From Dasypus novemcinctus (lineage: Eukaryota > Chordata > Mammalia > Cingulata > Dasypodidae), in assembly GCF_030445035.2 (NCBI RefSeq), contig NC_080677.1, forward strand, positions 28,407,513-28,471,512: a DNA stretch of 64,000 nt. Direction: 5' to 3'. The notes below the pieces were generated by a model. The model was given only the letters and a program-made list of their open reading frames with translations, was not told the origin of the DNA and made no database searches. Below are positions 20,690 through 32,705 of the stretch, piece after piece (position 1 is the stretch's first letter; each line of letters starts with the position of its first letter). The position numbers and the translations under genes were made by a program.

Positions 20690-23600
20690 ACCTTATCTGC
20701 CTCCCCTTCCCACCTACCCCTCCCCTCTCACTCTGAGCTTCTCTATCCTCCCTTTCCATGTAAACTTGCCCTAAGGAGACGTTTTGCTCAAGTGAGGCCC
20801 CTTGAGGATTTTGATAGGAGAGCCTGAAATCTTGTGGGGCCTTGAAATAATGCCAGCATTCCTAATATGTGTTCTGTAGAAAACCAGTTCTCTGAACCGG
20901 CAGTAGGAGTTATTTCCAAAAGAGGCAGTCTGCAGACAAAGAAGTTTGGTGAACACTGGGTTAAATCAAGCAAGATGAGCTTTAATTGCAAGACTTGTCA
21001 GAGCCTCTGCTATAGTCATCTGAATGGCGTCTATCCAAGAGGCTGATGTGGCTTCCAAGCTCATCACCTGGTCCCCTTGCTGTGGAAACCAGGTGACAGT
21101 CCCAGAGCTGCTGTTCTCACCTGGTGGGGACATGGAGAGCGGGTGACCTACCTGAGCCCGCTCCCTCGGTCATTGGCCAGGTGCACGGGAGGCCCCTGTG
21201 GGTAAAAGCCCCATGGCTGCTAAACTGCTTTTCGGATTTGGCTCTCCAGGATTTTCCCTCCAGAAACTCTCCCCTCGGGTGGCCTGGGGTGGCTTCACAC
21301 TGGCGCAGGGGGCTGAGCGCCCTGGGACCCAAGCTGTGGCCCATGAAGGCACTCCTGGACTTGCAGTGTCTCGGCCCCACATTCCTGGAGGCAGATGCAG
21401 TAGCTCCCACCAGCCCGGGAGGTCCCCGGCTGCAGCAGAAATTCTTGGAGTTCGTCTCGGATGGAAGGTGCCGCTGGCCCAGCAGTCACGACTCCGGGAA
21501 CTTCACGAACAGTTTAACAGCGTCTTCTCACCTCAGGGCTCAGGAATCCTCCCGCAGGGCATGGAGCAGAGACACCACTGCAGGTCTGCCCCGGAGAAGG
21601 TGGAAGGAGAGGGGGTAAAGTGAGGCAGGGGGCCAAAAGGCACAGGGGACCGGGAGACTCCTGCAGGAGCAAGGCTCCGACGCTGAAGGGCAGACTGTGG
21701 GTGAACGTACAGATTACTGGAATTCTAGCAAGGGGAACCACGAATGCTTACTGCAGCTGTAGGTGCGCGCTTGGCAGGTGGCCCACGCCAGGTGGCCTGC
21801 TGGAATTAAGGGAACACACCCTGCCACTGAAGGGGGCTCTGGGGGGGGAGGCTGCCTTCAAAACCTGCCCCAGGAACCTCCAAGGTTCTGCAGCCCATTC
21901 TGTCAATGATTTGACCAAGGAATAAAACACGCTGCCGCCGCACCACGCCTTCTTAGACACGGGAACTCATCTTCCTGGTGCTTGACTTCACAAGAATGTC
22001 AGCTGAGGAAGCGTGGCAAATGAAAATAGAGGCTGTCAGCATTCTTATCAGATGCAAAAGGTATTAGACATAGCTCACGGGGGGAAAAAATTCTCGCTGT
22101 CCAAAACAAAAAACAAATAAAAGTCTCCTACGGAATCAATCCAAGTGAAGGGATTTGGGTTCAGACATCAGCTCTGGCAAAGAGGATAGACGGGGCTGCT
22201 GGTATCCCTGGCCAGATCTGGCGCGTGAGGAGGAGGGGCCTGGACCCCCGCCTGGCTCTAAACAGGCATGCCGCCCCCCATGGGACAAATCCAGACCCAC
22301 TTGCTTCCAGTGCAGCACAGCACTGCCCACTCGGGGTCTTGCTACAGTTTCCTCCACTCGCTCAAGAGCTCAAGTCAGACTTAAGGAAGGTTTCCTTGAA
22401 CTCAAACAAACAACCAAAAAGCTGAGTGACAGACACGTCATCACCGGGCAGGCAGGAGCTCTACCCAACGACCTGCAGTTCGTTCTCAGGTCAACACACA
22501 GGTTCAGAAACCGATTCAGCACCAGCACGCCCGCCTCAGAGCTGGCCGTCCTGCTCAGCCTAGCTGAAAGCGTGCCGCCCACACGGCGAGCGCCACCACC
22601 CTCAGCCGCCAGCTTTAAATTTAAAAGGGGACTGTGGATTTTACTGGTTTTATAGTTAATTTGTTTTGGTTTCCTATTCCTGTTCATTAAAAGCATTAGG
22701 TGTTTTTCTTTTAGTGATTTAAGATGCATTATTTAAAAATATAAGCTAAGTTAAAAAGAATTACATAAATAAATCTCAAGTCAAATAACGTGTCAGGGAT
22801 ATGCTGGCCACTCTCAGAACATTCGAGACTGCTGTGAACGGTGGACTCCAATACTTGAGAACCTTTTCATCTTTAATCAATTCTATTGGTTTGCTTTTTG
22901 CTTTTTTGAGGGGATTGCACTCATTCGTTCAAATTCTCTCCCTCACTTTGTTTATCCTCCCCCAAAGGTGATACCCATCTCCTTCCAAATTATAGATCTA
23001 TTTGGCTACTTAGCTTATTGAAAATGTGCGCCAGTTTCCCCTTAATGAACTGCGCGCTAGATCAGCTTTCTCAAGCCAGCATTCCCCCTGCGGCCGGGCC
23101 GGCCTTCGGCAAAAGGACAGCCCCTGCGGTGGCATCTCTTTGGAGCAGTAGGCCTGTTGGCAGAGGACATTTCTCCAGCCTTCGGCTAACATGGAAGGAA
23201 TTGGTCGTGGACGTGGTTGACCCAGCCCTCGTCTATGGGTGCCACCCACGTCAGTGCCATGAACTATCCGTGAGTGAGAATCACCTGGAAGGTTCTAGGG
23301 CAAATCAGAGGGTATGATAAGAGGACGTTGCCCACAAACACACTCCTGTTTTCTAACTTGCTCCTGCCTGGACTGACACCGCTCTTAAATGAATTGAATG
23401 CTTTCTTTACCACCCAGGGGCAAGGTACAAAATAATTAACAGCATGGGGTGGCAGGACACCAACCCATCAGAACCAGCCCAGAACTATGGTGCCGTTCAG
23501 GAGACCCTCGGCCTCGCCAGGGCTAACCCTTTAAGTGCTGGGCCACTGGGAGGTCCAGGGGAGGCTGGGCAGGGCGACCAGGGAGGCGCAGGAGGCACGG

Positions 23601-25780
23601 AGTTCTTAAAATAACAGATGAGGCTGGATGACCCAAATGGCCCAAGGTCAGTTGTGTTCTCACCCCGTTCCCCATCAAGATGCTGGAAGGAACAGAAAAA
23701 TAAGCAAAAACTTTTATTGAAATGAAGCAGAGTCACCTAAGCAGGCCGAGCTCATTAAAATTGCTGGATACCCTTCACCACAGGCCCCTCTGTGCCCCCA
23801 CCCCAGAGCCCAATGCACTGACCGAGACTGCTGGCAAGAGGAGAGACCACTCTCGGAGGCACGGGCCCCACATAGCCTCCCTGCCGACAGAACTGGCCCT
23901 TCTCAAGCACTAAGGACAGTGACACGGCACCTCTTGGGGGTCGGAGGCCAACAAGAAGGGCCCCACCCTGGCCCCCAGTTCCAGAACGAATTCCACTCAT
24001 CGTCCTCATTGTATTCTAAACCTAAAGAAAACAACGCTTCATGCCCAGCAGCTCATCCATAAAACATTAATCACTATCCTCCTCCTTGAGAGGCTTCTGT
24101 CCAGTGAAGGTATGACCTACAGGAGCGATGGAAAAATCCTACTGGGTCAGCACGTGGCCCAGCCGTGCCTTGGGTGGGGACCCCTGGCACCAGTTCCTCC
24201 AGTGCTTTTCCAGACCAGCTCCTAACTTTGGCTCCAGGGACACTGAAGACCAACTTACAAGCCCCAAAGGGGAGACGCCGCTGCCTGCATCTTTCAAACC
24301 CCCAAAGGGTTCCATGGTTCTTGGAGCCAAGTGACAAGGGCCTTGAACCACACCCACCCTTTCATATGGACCCTCTTTGATCCCCTGTGAGCTTAGGAGA
24401 TGGATAATAATGCTGGGATCTGGGCCAGCGTTATGGGGAACCAACGACATTGAAGCTTAGTTATATCTGGGTTTGACCCGTTGATTGATTCTCATCAAGG
24501 GTGGCTGCAAAGATCAATTCTTCCCCCTTTGGACCTCTCAGCTCCTCTCCAGGGCCTGGAAAGAGGAAATTTCTTGGTCCTAAAGAGAAAGTGAGACACC
24601 AAAAGGAAAATATGGATCGACAAGGATCCCAGTCTTCTGGGTATTTAGAAACCCAGGACGGATCGATCCGGTCTTGACACCATGTATGTGTGGGGCTGCA
24701 ATTCAACCTCAGGCTGATAGGAGCATTCATCACAGGGGTCTGGCTAATGTTCCTGCTAATAAGGTTTATAAAGGATTTTGTAAAATGGTGCAATCTGGAC
24801 TAGGCTTCCTCAGAAGCCCAGAATGGGGGGGAAGGGTGATCACGCAGCCACAAACCTTTTGCTCTTGTGAGTTTAATGAAGAGACAAATATTCTAGGATT
24901 CAGTGGCTGCTAAATGACATTCTGCTTCCTTCTGGGCCAAGTACAGAGGTCACGGCCCTTTGGGCCAGCTGAGCCACCCCTATGTGCGCGTCTCAGAGCT
25001 AGGACTATAGGGTAGTTTGATGCAAGAAGCAACCTACTGTCTGACCTTGAGAAGGGCCCAGTCTGAGGGTGGCAATGGGTGCCCCCCACCAAAGCAGCTC
25101 GTGAGTGCAGTCACTTGCATGCTCAGCAGCCTGAGTCAAAGACTGAGTCATGGAAGCTTTCAGGAAATTCACTCTCTCCATTAAAATCATGAACAAATCA
25201 GATAAGCATTCCTTTGTCCAAGGAAATACACCATACCCTACCTACCTCCACCCCTTGGTTATTTCCCCAAACATTTCTCTGTTCTAGGATGGATGAAACA
25301 TTAGTAGAGCATACAGGGATGGCCCTGGGGAGACTGGGGTGGGGCAGGGGCAGACCTCTGAACCCACAGACTGGAAGATGTGAGAGAGGCTGGGAGAGCC
25401 TCAGTCTCAGTGGGTACCTGAGGAATCTCATAGTGCATCATTGTTCCTCAAGATGCAGCACTGCCCTTCCCCTTCTCATATACTTCTGTTGAGGGGAGAC
25501 GATATCCAGGTGGCCAAGTTTATCAAATATTTTCCTCCAAGAGAAAGGAGGTCAGGTTCTGGAGAACACTGCAGAGGCTGGGATGGGGCAGCCTCTGAGC
25601 CAGTGATTTTGGGCTCTTAGGCCAGATGGGGCCAATGCATTTCAAGCAGACGCCATGGCCAGCTTCTCCTGATACTGGAGGCCTCCTCAGCTAGCCATTC
25701 TCCTCCCTTCCATCTTACTCTCATTACTCTGCAGGCAGAGGAGGCCTGGCTGCTGGCTGGCCCAGAGCTAAACTTAGTGC
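20690..25780. other. Intergenic DNA, no supportable gene
   Basis: Mixed composition. A possible old hAT (MER5A-like) trace lies at about 23255-23310 ('gagaatcacctggaa'). An AT-rich stretch at 22620-23010 could be an old repeat. Open frames lack domains and conserved splice context. Confidence 0.4.
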
Positions 25781-25995
25781 GGGTCATGGCAAGATGGCAC
25801 CACAGAGTGGAAAGAGCCAACCTCTGAAGATCTGGGCCCAACTCCAAATTCTATCATCAACCTGCTGTGTAGCCGTGAGCAGATCATGTCATCTCCAGGG
25901 ACCCCAGTGTCCTCTATAAAAGGGAGAGGTCATCTTTATCTTATAGGGATATTATGGAGATGAGGGAGAATATATGTAAAATCCAGGTAGCTTCC
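25780..25995 (+). repeat. MIR SINE, diverged
   Basis: Forward MIR-like order: 'cctgctgtgtagccgtgagc', 'tcctctataaaagggagag', then 'ttatagggatattatggaga'. Confidence 0.55.
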
Positions 25996-27764
25996 TCACA
26001 TAGAGTACCTGCCCAAGAAGCAGGAGTTCCCTGCTCTCTTCTTTGGGCCCTGCCTCTTGGCGCTAAGATCCTAGAGGTGATAACTATGCAATATAATAAT
26101 AAACGCTCTGCGTGGGGCGGGGTGGGAGGGGAGGGGAGGGGCGTGGGCAGGGTTGGTGGCAGGAGGTGGCCAGGACCTGTAGTGGAGACCGAGAAGCTTC
26201 ATGCCTGGGAGGGTGGGACAAGGTAAGGAGACAAGGCAAGAGGGGCTGCGCAAGATAGCCCACACTCACGGGGGGCCCGGGCTGCAGTGGGAGAGCCGTC
26301 TCCTAGTGCCCCAGCCCGGCCGTCATTGGCCACTTTGTCCCAGCCCATCCTCAGCCTGGGGGCGTCAGCAGGGCAGTCTGAGTGGGCCAAGACGGCCCTG
26401 GGGCCAGTGGAAGAAGAAAGCCAGTTCCAGCAGTCCTGACTCCGCCTTCACTGGGCTGGCCTAGACGCTGTCCCTCCAGCACCGGCCTGGTCCTTATGGG
26501 GTGAGGTCACCCCTACATCACCATCAGCCAAGCACCCCACAAGAGAGAGGCAGGAACCATTTGTCTATGAGAGGTAGAATCCGGGGAGGTGGGGTTCAGC
26601 AGGACGTCCCCAGACACCCCTTTTCTGCTCAGACCCCACCCATGGTGACACAGACCCATGTGGCCTGGTGAGACTTCCAGAAGATTGATGGTCCTCCAAG
26701 CCGCCCCGGCTCCGGGCCGCAGGGGAAGGTGCGAGCCTGCCCGTGGCCTGCTCCGTGTGTCCACGCACCCAGGTTCCCAATACGGGAGGCGCTGTTTTGA
26801 GAAAATAGCCCAGCGTGCGTGTCTGGGCTGGGAAGGGGGAGTCAGGAGCCTGCGCCCAAGTCTCAGCTTGACAGAACCTTGTCCTGCGACTTCGGCATAT
26901 CGTGTGTCGGAACATTCACCCCCTCGCTTGAATGAGACCCCCCGTGCTTGCTGTGCCCCCTATGCTCGGGGAGGTGATCCCAGGAAGGGATTTTGTGAGC
27001 TCAGTGGAGCACGAGACCGCCGCCCTCAGCCCACACAGGCCCCGGGGACACGGGGACAGGTGGGAAGGCAGACGGCCTCGCCGGAAGAGAGGTCCCTTCC
27101 TGGGCTCCTTGTGCCCTCGGGCATGGTCCAGGCCTCTTACCTCTGCTCAATGTCCTCTCCCCTGGCCGGACCCCTTGGGACGGTGATGAAAGCCTCAGAC
27201 CCCCCCTCTCCGCAGGAAGTCATACCCCCCCAGCTGGATGCGGCACATGGATTTGGGAGTGGAGGAGCTGAGGGAGCCCATAAGGCTAAGAACCCAGGGA
27301 CCGAATCGCTCTTCCCGCTTAGCCACCCACTGAAGGCCACCTTCATGGCCCAGCTAAGAAGCACCACCCCTGCCAAGTTTCCCTGATGCTCTAAAACCAG
27401 AGTCCATCGCCCCTCCCGGGGTCCCCAACCCTGGCAGCCTGTGGACACCCACGTACAGCAGGACTGTGATGGGTGCATCTGCCCCCCACTTCTCAGGGGC
27501 CTGTGGACCCCCGTACCCAGTACTGGGCCCGGGAACTATCCCCACTGGGGGCCGTGGGACAGGCCCAGGCCGCCCCTCAAACTGGGGCTCCGCCCCGGGG
27601 CAGGAGCACGTGCCCCTCCTCTGGGCTTCTGGGGCGTGGCTGTGTCCAGCCCTGGGACCGCAGCAGCCATCAGGGTCCCCAGGAGGGGTCCCCAGAAGGG
27701 GGCTGGTCTCCCCTAGTGGGGGCGGTGCCTAAAGAAGAAAACCTCAGGAAGCCTGGAGGAACTT
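25996..27764. other. GC-rich DNA downstream of AQP1, no gene seen
   Basis: The longest frame (26658-27386, plus) is Pro/Ser/Gly-rich with no recognisable domain. The AQP1 transcript is predicted to end near 27760. Confidence 0.4.
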
Positions 27765-27778
27765 AGAGGTAATTTTCC

Positions 27779-27784
27779 TTTATT
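27779..27784 (-). terminator. AQP1: AQP1 poly(A) signal AATAAA
   Basis: A canonical AATAAA on the minus strand about 1.64 kb downstream of the AQP1 stop codon, in a locally AT-rich context within GC-rich sequence. No competing AATAAA was noted between it and the stop. Confidence 0.65.
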
Positions 27785-27969
27785 TTCTTAGCATATAATG
27801 AAATTCCGATTCCAAAGAGATGTATATGCAGAGCAGACAGATGCGGGCCCTGGTCTGCCCCCCTCCCTCCAGCCCTCAGCGCCCCTGGCCTCTGGCCAAT
27901 GCCCAGGCAGAAAGGGAGTAGCTGGGCATGAGACGGGTCCCTCTCACCCTCCAGGGAGCAGCCGGGCCG

Positions 27970-28185
27970 CGCCATTATCTAGCTGTGGGACCCGGGGCCT
28001 CGCTTTCCTCATCTGTGAAATGGGCTACAAGTCCCTGCCAGGGAGTGGACGTCACGGTGCTCCTGTTGGTGACTGTGAAGGACCTCCTGGCGTCCTGCTG
28101 CTTCTCAGTGCCCGCAGGGTCCTGTCTGGGTTTTCCTCACCTCCCTGGCTAGAGGACCTGCTCCTGCCCCGGGGAATTAAATGAG
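27970..28185 (+). repeat. MIR fragment, antisense inside AQP1 3' UTR
   Basis: Forward MIR landmarks on the plus strand ('tatctagctgtgggaccc', 'tcctcatctgtgaaatggg'), so antisense to the AQP1 transcript. The end at 'gaattaaatgagc' suits the MIR 3' part. Confidence 0.6.
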
Positions 28186-29424
28186 CTTGTGGAGACAGCT
28201 GCACGGAGGATTCGGGCTCTGCTGCACCCAGCCAGGCGGCCGCTCCCCTGCAGGAGAGGGGCCTGGGGTCTCGGGTCCCACCAGGGCATCGGCGGGCTAC
28301 CCAGCTGCTGCCGGCGCCCCAACCAGACGCTCGTGCTTTCGGGGCGTGGGGGGACGCGCTGATCAACCCGCTGGGAAGCCAGCAGGGGCATCTGACTCCC
28401 ACGGGCTCACCCACATCGGGGTCATCTGTGTCCAGGCTTGGGGCCTCTGATAACCCAACCACACACACACCATGGCGACTGTCTACACTGGCAAGAGGAA
28501 GGAGGGAATCTGAGATAATCATCCAGACGATGCAGAGATGGGCGGAAACGGCAACTAAATCGCAGTTCAGCAACACTGGTACTCCTCCCGTGCCCTCTAA
28601 ACGGCCCGCATTCTGCAGCAGCTGGCCCCGGGCGTCAGGTGCGGCTGCCCCCTGGGGACGCCGTCTGCTCCCCCGGGGCACAGGTGCTTCCCTGGCCTGG
28701 ACTGTCCATGGGTCTCTGCTTTGAAACCACTACGCAGCTGTCTACGCGCGCAGACAGCAGAGCCTTGGGGCGAGATCAGGGCAACTCCAGACTCCGCCTT
28801 CTGGAACCCAGGCCTGTCTACACTTACCGAACCCTGATGAGGGGCCTGAGGCCCGAACGGCCTGTCCTGTCCCTGCCATTTTACAGAGAGGGTCACCGAG
28901 GACCGGAGACAGGGAGTCGCCCAGCTCCTCCAAGGGGGAGGCTCTGGGAGCGTGAAAAGTTCACTTGCCCCCTACCACCTCCCCTCCTGGTATCGCTTAC
29001 CCCCTGAAGGAGGACCATGCCCCAAAGACACGGAGACTAAATGGCGGGACCCCAGGCGCCTGCGGCAGGCGAGGCGGTGAGCCACTTTGGGGTGGGGGAA
29101 CTTTCTGGCACACCTCCCGTCACACTCTGAGGAGACAACGTAGCAGGTGGGTCCCTCTCTCACCTCCTCCATTATTTCCAGGGAGAGGGTGATTCTTGGT
29201 AAATCTTGGTCCCCCCCCCAGGGAGCTCCAAGGCCAGGAAACAGAGAAACAGAAAGAAAGTGATAGAACAACCCCAAATCAGGCTTGACCACGAAGCTCC
29301 GGTGCATCTCGGGGAAGTGACTTGGGCCAGCTTGTCAGAGTGTGTACAATATGGATTTCCCCCGTCCCCTCCCTCCGCCCGCCCCTGCCCCCCGCCCCCA
29401 CGTGGGCGCCCGGGCCCCGCCCCT

Positions 29425-29601
29425 CTATTTGGGCTTCATCTCCACCCTGGAGTTGTCGTCCGCGTCCAGGTCGTACTCTTCCACCTGGCCGCTGGTCCAC
29501 ACCTTCACGCGGTCTGTGAGGTCACTGCTGCGCGGCGCCAGGATGAAGTCGTAGATCAGCACGGCCAGGGCGCCCCCGATGAACGGCCCCACCCAGAAAA
29601 T
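29425..29601 (-). CDS. AQP1: AQP1 exon 4 (C-terminal coding part)
   Basis: This exon encodes residues 213-270: the last membrane helix (from IFWVGPFIGG through LIYDFI) and the cytoplasmic tail ending in VEMKPK and a TAG stop. The acceptor is CTAG immediately before ATT, phase 0. The tail keeps the acidic LDADD motif described as a carbonic-anhydrase contact in the human protein. One residue (the isoleucine after DADD in human) is missing here, so the exon has 58 codons rather than 59. The 177-nt length includes the stop. The exon continues as 3' UTR to about 27765. Identity with human AQP1 is near complete over the helix. Confidence 0.95.
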   Translation of the reverse strand: MFWVGPFIGGALAVLIYDFILAPRSSDLTDRVKVWTSGQVEEYDLDADDNSRVEMKPK

Positions 29602-29775
29602 CTAGAGACAGAGCAGGCCTGCTCAGGGGGCGTCCGGCCCGGCCTGCCAGGCCCCGCTGACAGCCCCCGCCCTGGAAAGCTCCCCCGGACCTCCACCCGC
29701 CGTGCCACCCTGGGGAGGGCTTCCCTCCAACCTCTGTTCAGAGGGGTGGGCGGTGCTTAGCCCAGGGCACCAGGC

Positions 29776-30092
29776 CCTGGTGGTGGAACGTCAGGCCCCG
29801 TGGGAGGTGGTGCACGGGACGCCCCCGTGGGAGGTGGTGCACGGGACGCCCCCGTGGGAGGTGGTGGAACGTCAGGCCCCGTGGGAGGTGGTGGAATGTC
29901 AGTCCCCGTGGGAGGGGGTGCACGGGACGCCCCCGTGGGAGGGGGTGGAATGTCAGTCCCCGTGGGAGGGGGTGCACGGGACGCCCCCGTGGGAGGGGGT
30001 GCACGGGACGCCCCCGTGGGAGGTGGTGGAATGTCAGTCCCGGTGGGAGGTGGTGCACGGGAGGCCCCCGTGGGAGGTGGTGCACAGGACGT
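29776..30092. repeat. 27-bp minisatellite (about 12 units) in AQP1 intron 3
   Basis: Units share a GTGGGAGGTGGTG start and come in two types. Type A continues CACGGGACGCCCCC, and type B continues GAATGTCAGTCCCC or GAACGTCAGGCCCC. The order from left to right is B A A B B A B A A B A A, with the first and last partial. Because 27 is divisible by three, several frames stay open on both strands, giving false repeat proteins of up to about 200 residues. It lies between exons 4 and 3. A reversed MIR fragment follows at about 30420-30525. Confidence 0.92.
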
Positions 30093-30732
30093 TTGGGAAG
30101 GATCGTGTGGACTCCGACAGCATGGTGGCAGCAAGTGGGAAGGCAGTGCCCAGTCCTCGCCAAGACTTCCAAGGGCACCCCAGGCCCGGCACCAGGGCAG
30201 GGCTCGTGGCAGTGGGCACCTCCTGGCCTGCGTGTGCCCAGCTCAGGGTGCCTGGGGGGGTCAGTACCAGCCCCTTCTTGAGGTCACCTCCCCCCAGCTC
30301 TGAAGGGCCATGGGGACACCTTAGTCTTTAAAAGGTCAGTCTGGAATGAAAGCATCCAAACAATAATAGCTGTAGCTATTATTAATAGCTTCGTGCACTT
30401 GGCAGGCTCCTGGGGGGCTGTTGCTCCCATAGCCCCATTTCTCACTCCAAAACAGGCAGTGAGAGGGGGAGCAGCCTGCCCAAGGCCGCACTGACCGGAA
30501 GGTGGCAGGGCCAGAACCCGCAGCCACGCTCCGGGGCAGGCTGCGGGGTGACCGGGAGGCCCCCTGCGGCTCGCCCTGCGGCCCCACCTGGCCCTTCCTC
30601 TCTGGCCTCAGTTTCCCACCTGTGAGACGGATCGGGGGCCTGTGCGCTCCCTGGAGCCTCTGATGAGAAAGGTGCGGTGCCGAAGCCACCCACCCGCCCA
30701 CCCTCCGCAGGACAGCCCCAGAGATGGCTCAC

Positions 30733-30813
30733 CCAGTGGTCGGTGAAGTTGTGGGTGATCACTGCGGAGCCAAAGGACCGGGCCGGGTTAATGCCGCAGC
30801 CTGTGTAGTCGAT
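30733..30813 (-). CDS. AQP1: AQP1 exon 3 (second NPA box)
   Basis: Twenty-seven codons give residues 186-212, beginning IDYTGCG and ending NFTDHW. The exon holds the second asparagine-proline-alanine box (194-196) and two selectivity-filter residues: the cysteine at 191 (the mercury-sensitive site in human) and the arginine at 197. It is bounded by a CAG acceptor and a GTGAGC donor, both phase 0. Its 81-nt length equals the human exon. Two substitutions lie near the end in the extracellular loop (FTDHW for human FSNHW). The short intron 2 (430 bp) separates it from exon 2. Confidence 0.96.
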
Positions 30814-30837
30814 CTGGGAGGGGAGAGGGGCAGACAA

Positions 30838-31047
30838 GAGGTAGAGGGGAAGGGAGGGAGAGAGGGGAAAGGAGAGGAGGGATAGGAGATGGAGAGAAGG
30901 TGCACAGGCAGGGAAACAGAAAGGAGAGAGATACAGCAAGGAGATGAGGGCAGAGAGAGACAGGAAGGGAGGGAGGGAGAGGGAAGGGGGAGGGGAAAGA
31001 TGGGAAGGGGGAGAGGGAGAGGGAGGGGGGAAGCAGAGAGAAGAGGA
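30838..31047. repeat. Polypurine (GA-rich) tract in AQP1 intron 2
   Basis: About 210 bases of almost pure G and A on the plus strand (polypyrimidine on the transcribed-sense strand) occupy half of the 430-bp intron between exons 3 and 2. The tract has no single repeat unit. Confidence 0.85.
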
Positions 31048-31243
31048 TCAGACCCAGAAACGGGGAGGGGCACTGACCCCCCGGGATGGCCAGAGGCCCC
31101 ATCTGCCCACCCCCCCACTCCACGGAGCTGACCTCCCCTTGAGGGTCCCGTTCGCTGCCATTGGCAAGGCCGCCCCCAGCAGTGCCCACCTTGGCTCGGC
31201 CCTGCCCACCCACCCACCGCCACCTGGGAAGACCCCCACTCAC

Positions 31244-31408
31244 CGCCAGCAGGTGCCCCAGGGCCACCGAGAAGCCGATGGCCAGGGGGGCCGAGCCGCC
31301 GAGGTCGCGGCGCCTGCGGTCGGTGGTGGCCAGCACGCACAGCACCAGCTGCAGGGTGGCGATGATCTCGATGCCCAGGCCCTGCCCCGAGTTCACGCCG
31401 GGTGCCAG
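31244..31408 (-). CDS. AQP1: AQP1 exon 2
   Basis: Fifty-five codons give residues 131-185, from LAPGVNSGQG through LLA. They cover the end of extracellular loop C, a membrane helix (IATLQLVLCVLAT), the basic intracellular loop TDRRRRDLGG, and the next helix ending at the filter histidine (182). The acceptor is CCAG and the donor GTGAGT, both phase 0. The 165-nt length equals the human exon. The loop-C residues at the exon 1/2 junction read NG-LAPG, where human has ND-LADG, so two acidic residues of that loop are lost. Confidence 0.96.
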
Positions 31409-32584
31409 CTGGAGGGGCAGAGGGGCGGGGGGGGGGGGGCCGGTGAACCGGGCGGGCGAGGCAGGCCCTCCGGCCCTCAGAGTCCTTCGCATCAGCCCCT
31501 GGCTGTGCCCAGAGGCGCCGGGCCCCGCCCAAGCAGGCGCAGCAAGTGGGGGAGCATCTGGAACTCTCCACGCCTGTGGTGGGAGCTCCTGCTGGTGGCC
31601 CCCGACCCTGCCCTATCGAGAGGCCAGAAAGACCCCTCCAGCCAGCCCATCCAGGCCAGAAAACTCCGGGGGTACCAAGGCCTTGGAAGAAGACAGGCGG
31701 GAGACTCACACTGGAGGCAGGAGACACGGATCCTTACCCCAGACCCCAGCACCTTCCGCCCCATCCACTCCTGCACCCCCAAATCCCAACGCAGCTCTTC
31801 TTCACCAGTTCGTCGGCTTCTCTCCCCCGTTAGCTTGACTCCCTCGCTGCCCCCACCTCTCCCCCCCCTTTAAGTGTCTCTCCCATTCCCTCTTGGCCTT
31901 GCCCTCCCTGCCTCCCCCTCCTCCCTCCCTCCTGGCTCCTGCCTGGGCCCCTCCCTCCGTCTCCCTGGCCCGGTCACTGCTGTCTGGCTGCCACTCTCTC
32001 CCAGGTCACTTTTAGAAACATGAGTCATGGGGGGAAAGAGGAGGGGAATGGGAGCTGCCTGGGGTCCCGGAGCCCTCCCGCTGCAGCTGCACCGGACCCC
32101 TCCACGCGGGGGTCCCAGGGGTCAGATGTGCCCACCGTAGCAGAGCCAGACCTCACCAGTAGCGGTCCACTCACAATGTTGCCCGGATGTGACCACTTAG
32201 GCCTCGTCTCCCAGGCCGGGGGGTGTGTGCACAAACTAGCCTGAGCTCCAAGAAGGCTCACTCCCACCTCCTCTCCTCCGGGTATGGGAGTCTCCGAGCT
32301 TGAGCAGTTTGCAAAATCCTGGTAGGGGGCTTTTCTCCACCCCTCCTGACCACCCCTCCCGAGGTTCAGCCGGCTCCACCCTGAGGCCATCTTATAAGAA
32401 CAATTCTCTTCCCGCCTTTGTCTGCAGCCCTGGGTTTCAGGGAAAATGACTCACATCCCCTCCCCTGCCTCCCAGCCCCAGCTCAGGGCGTCTCTTGGCG
32501 GACCCCACAGGCTGCCCCCTCCCATCAGCCAGCCCACTGGGCAATGCCCAATGCTCTTCTGACCCCCGGGCTGGGCTATGGAGG

Positions 32585-32705
32585 CAAGAAGTCTGCACCC
32601 AGGTCCTGACTCTCCTACTTGTTGGCTGTGAGACCTGGGGAAGTCCTACCCCAGTCTGGTCCTCAGTTTCCCCACCTGCACAATAGATCTACTTTCCTCC
32701 ACTCA
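32585..32705 (+). repeat. MIR fragment in AQP1 intron 1
   Basis: Forward MIR landmarks: 'ttggctgtgagacctgggga' and 'cctcagtttccccacctgca', antisense to AQP1. Confidence 0.7.

Larger units (their letters stand above)
27765..29424 (-). other. AQP1: AQP1 3' untranslated region (predicted)
   Basis: The stretch runs from the AQP1 stop codon (29425-29427) to just past the first good AATAAA on the minus strand (27779-27784). Its length of about 1.66 kb is similar to the long human AQP1 3' UTR as I recall it. It includes an antisense MIR (about 27970-28185). The exact cleavage site is inferred. Confidence 0.6.

Noticed and set aside
28421..28480. CRISPR-like or bacterial features
   Set aside because: The window is a mammalian nuclear genome; no CRISPR arrays, operons or ribosome-binding sites are expected or seen.
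29702..30331. Long repeat-containing frames on both strands (for example 209, 167 and 146 codons)
   Set aside because: They are products of the 27-bp minisatellite, whose length keeps frames open, and lie in AQP1 intron 3.
30759..31727. 322-codon minus-strand frame overlapping AQP1 exons 2 and 3
   Set aside because: A shifted frame through exons and the pyrimidine-rich intron; the true AQP1 exons use another frame there.
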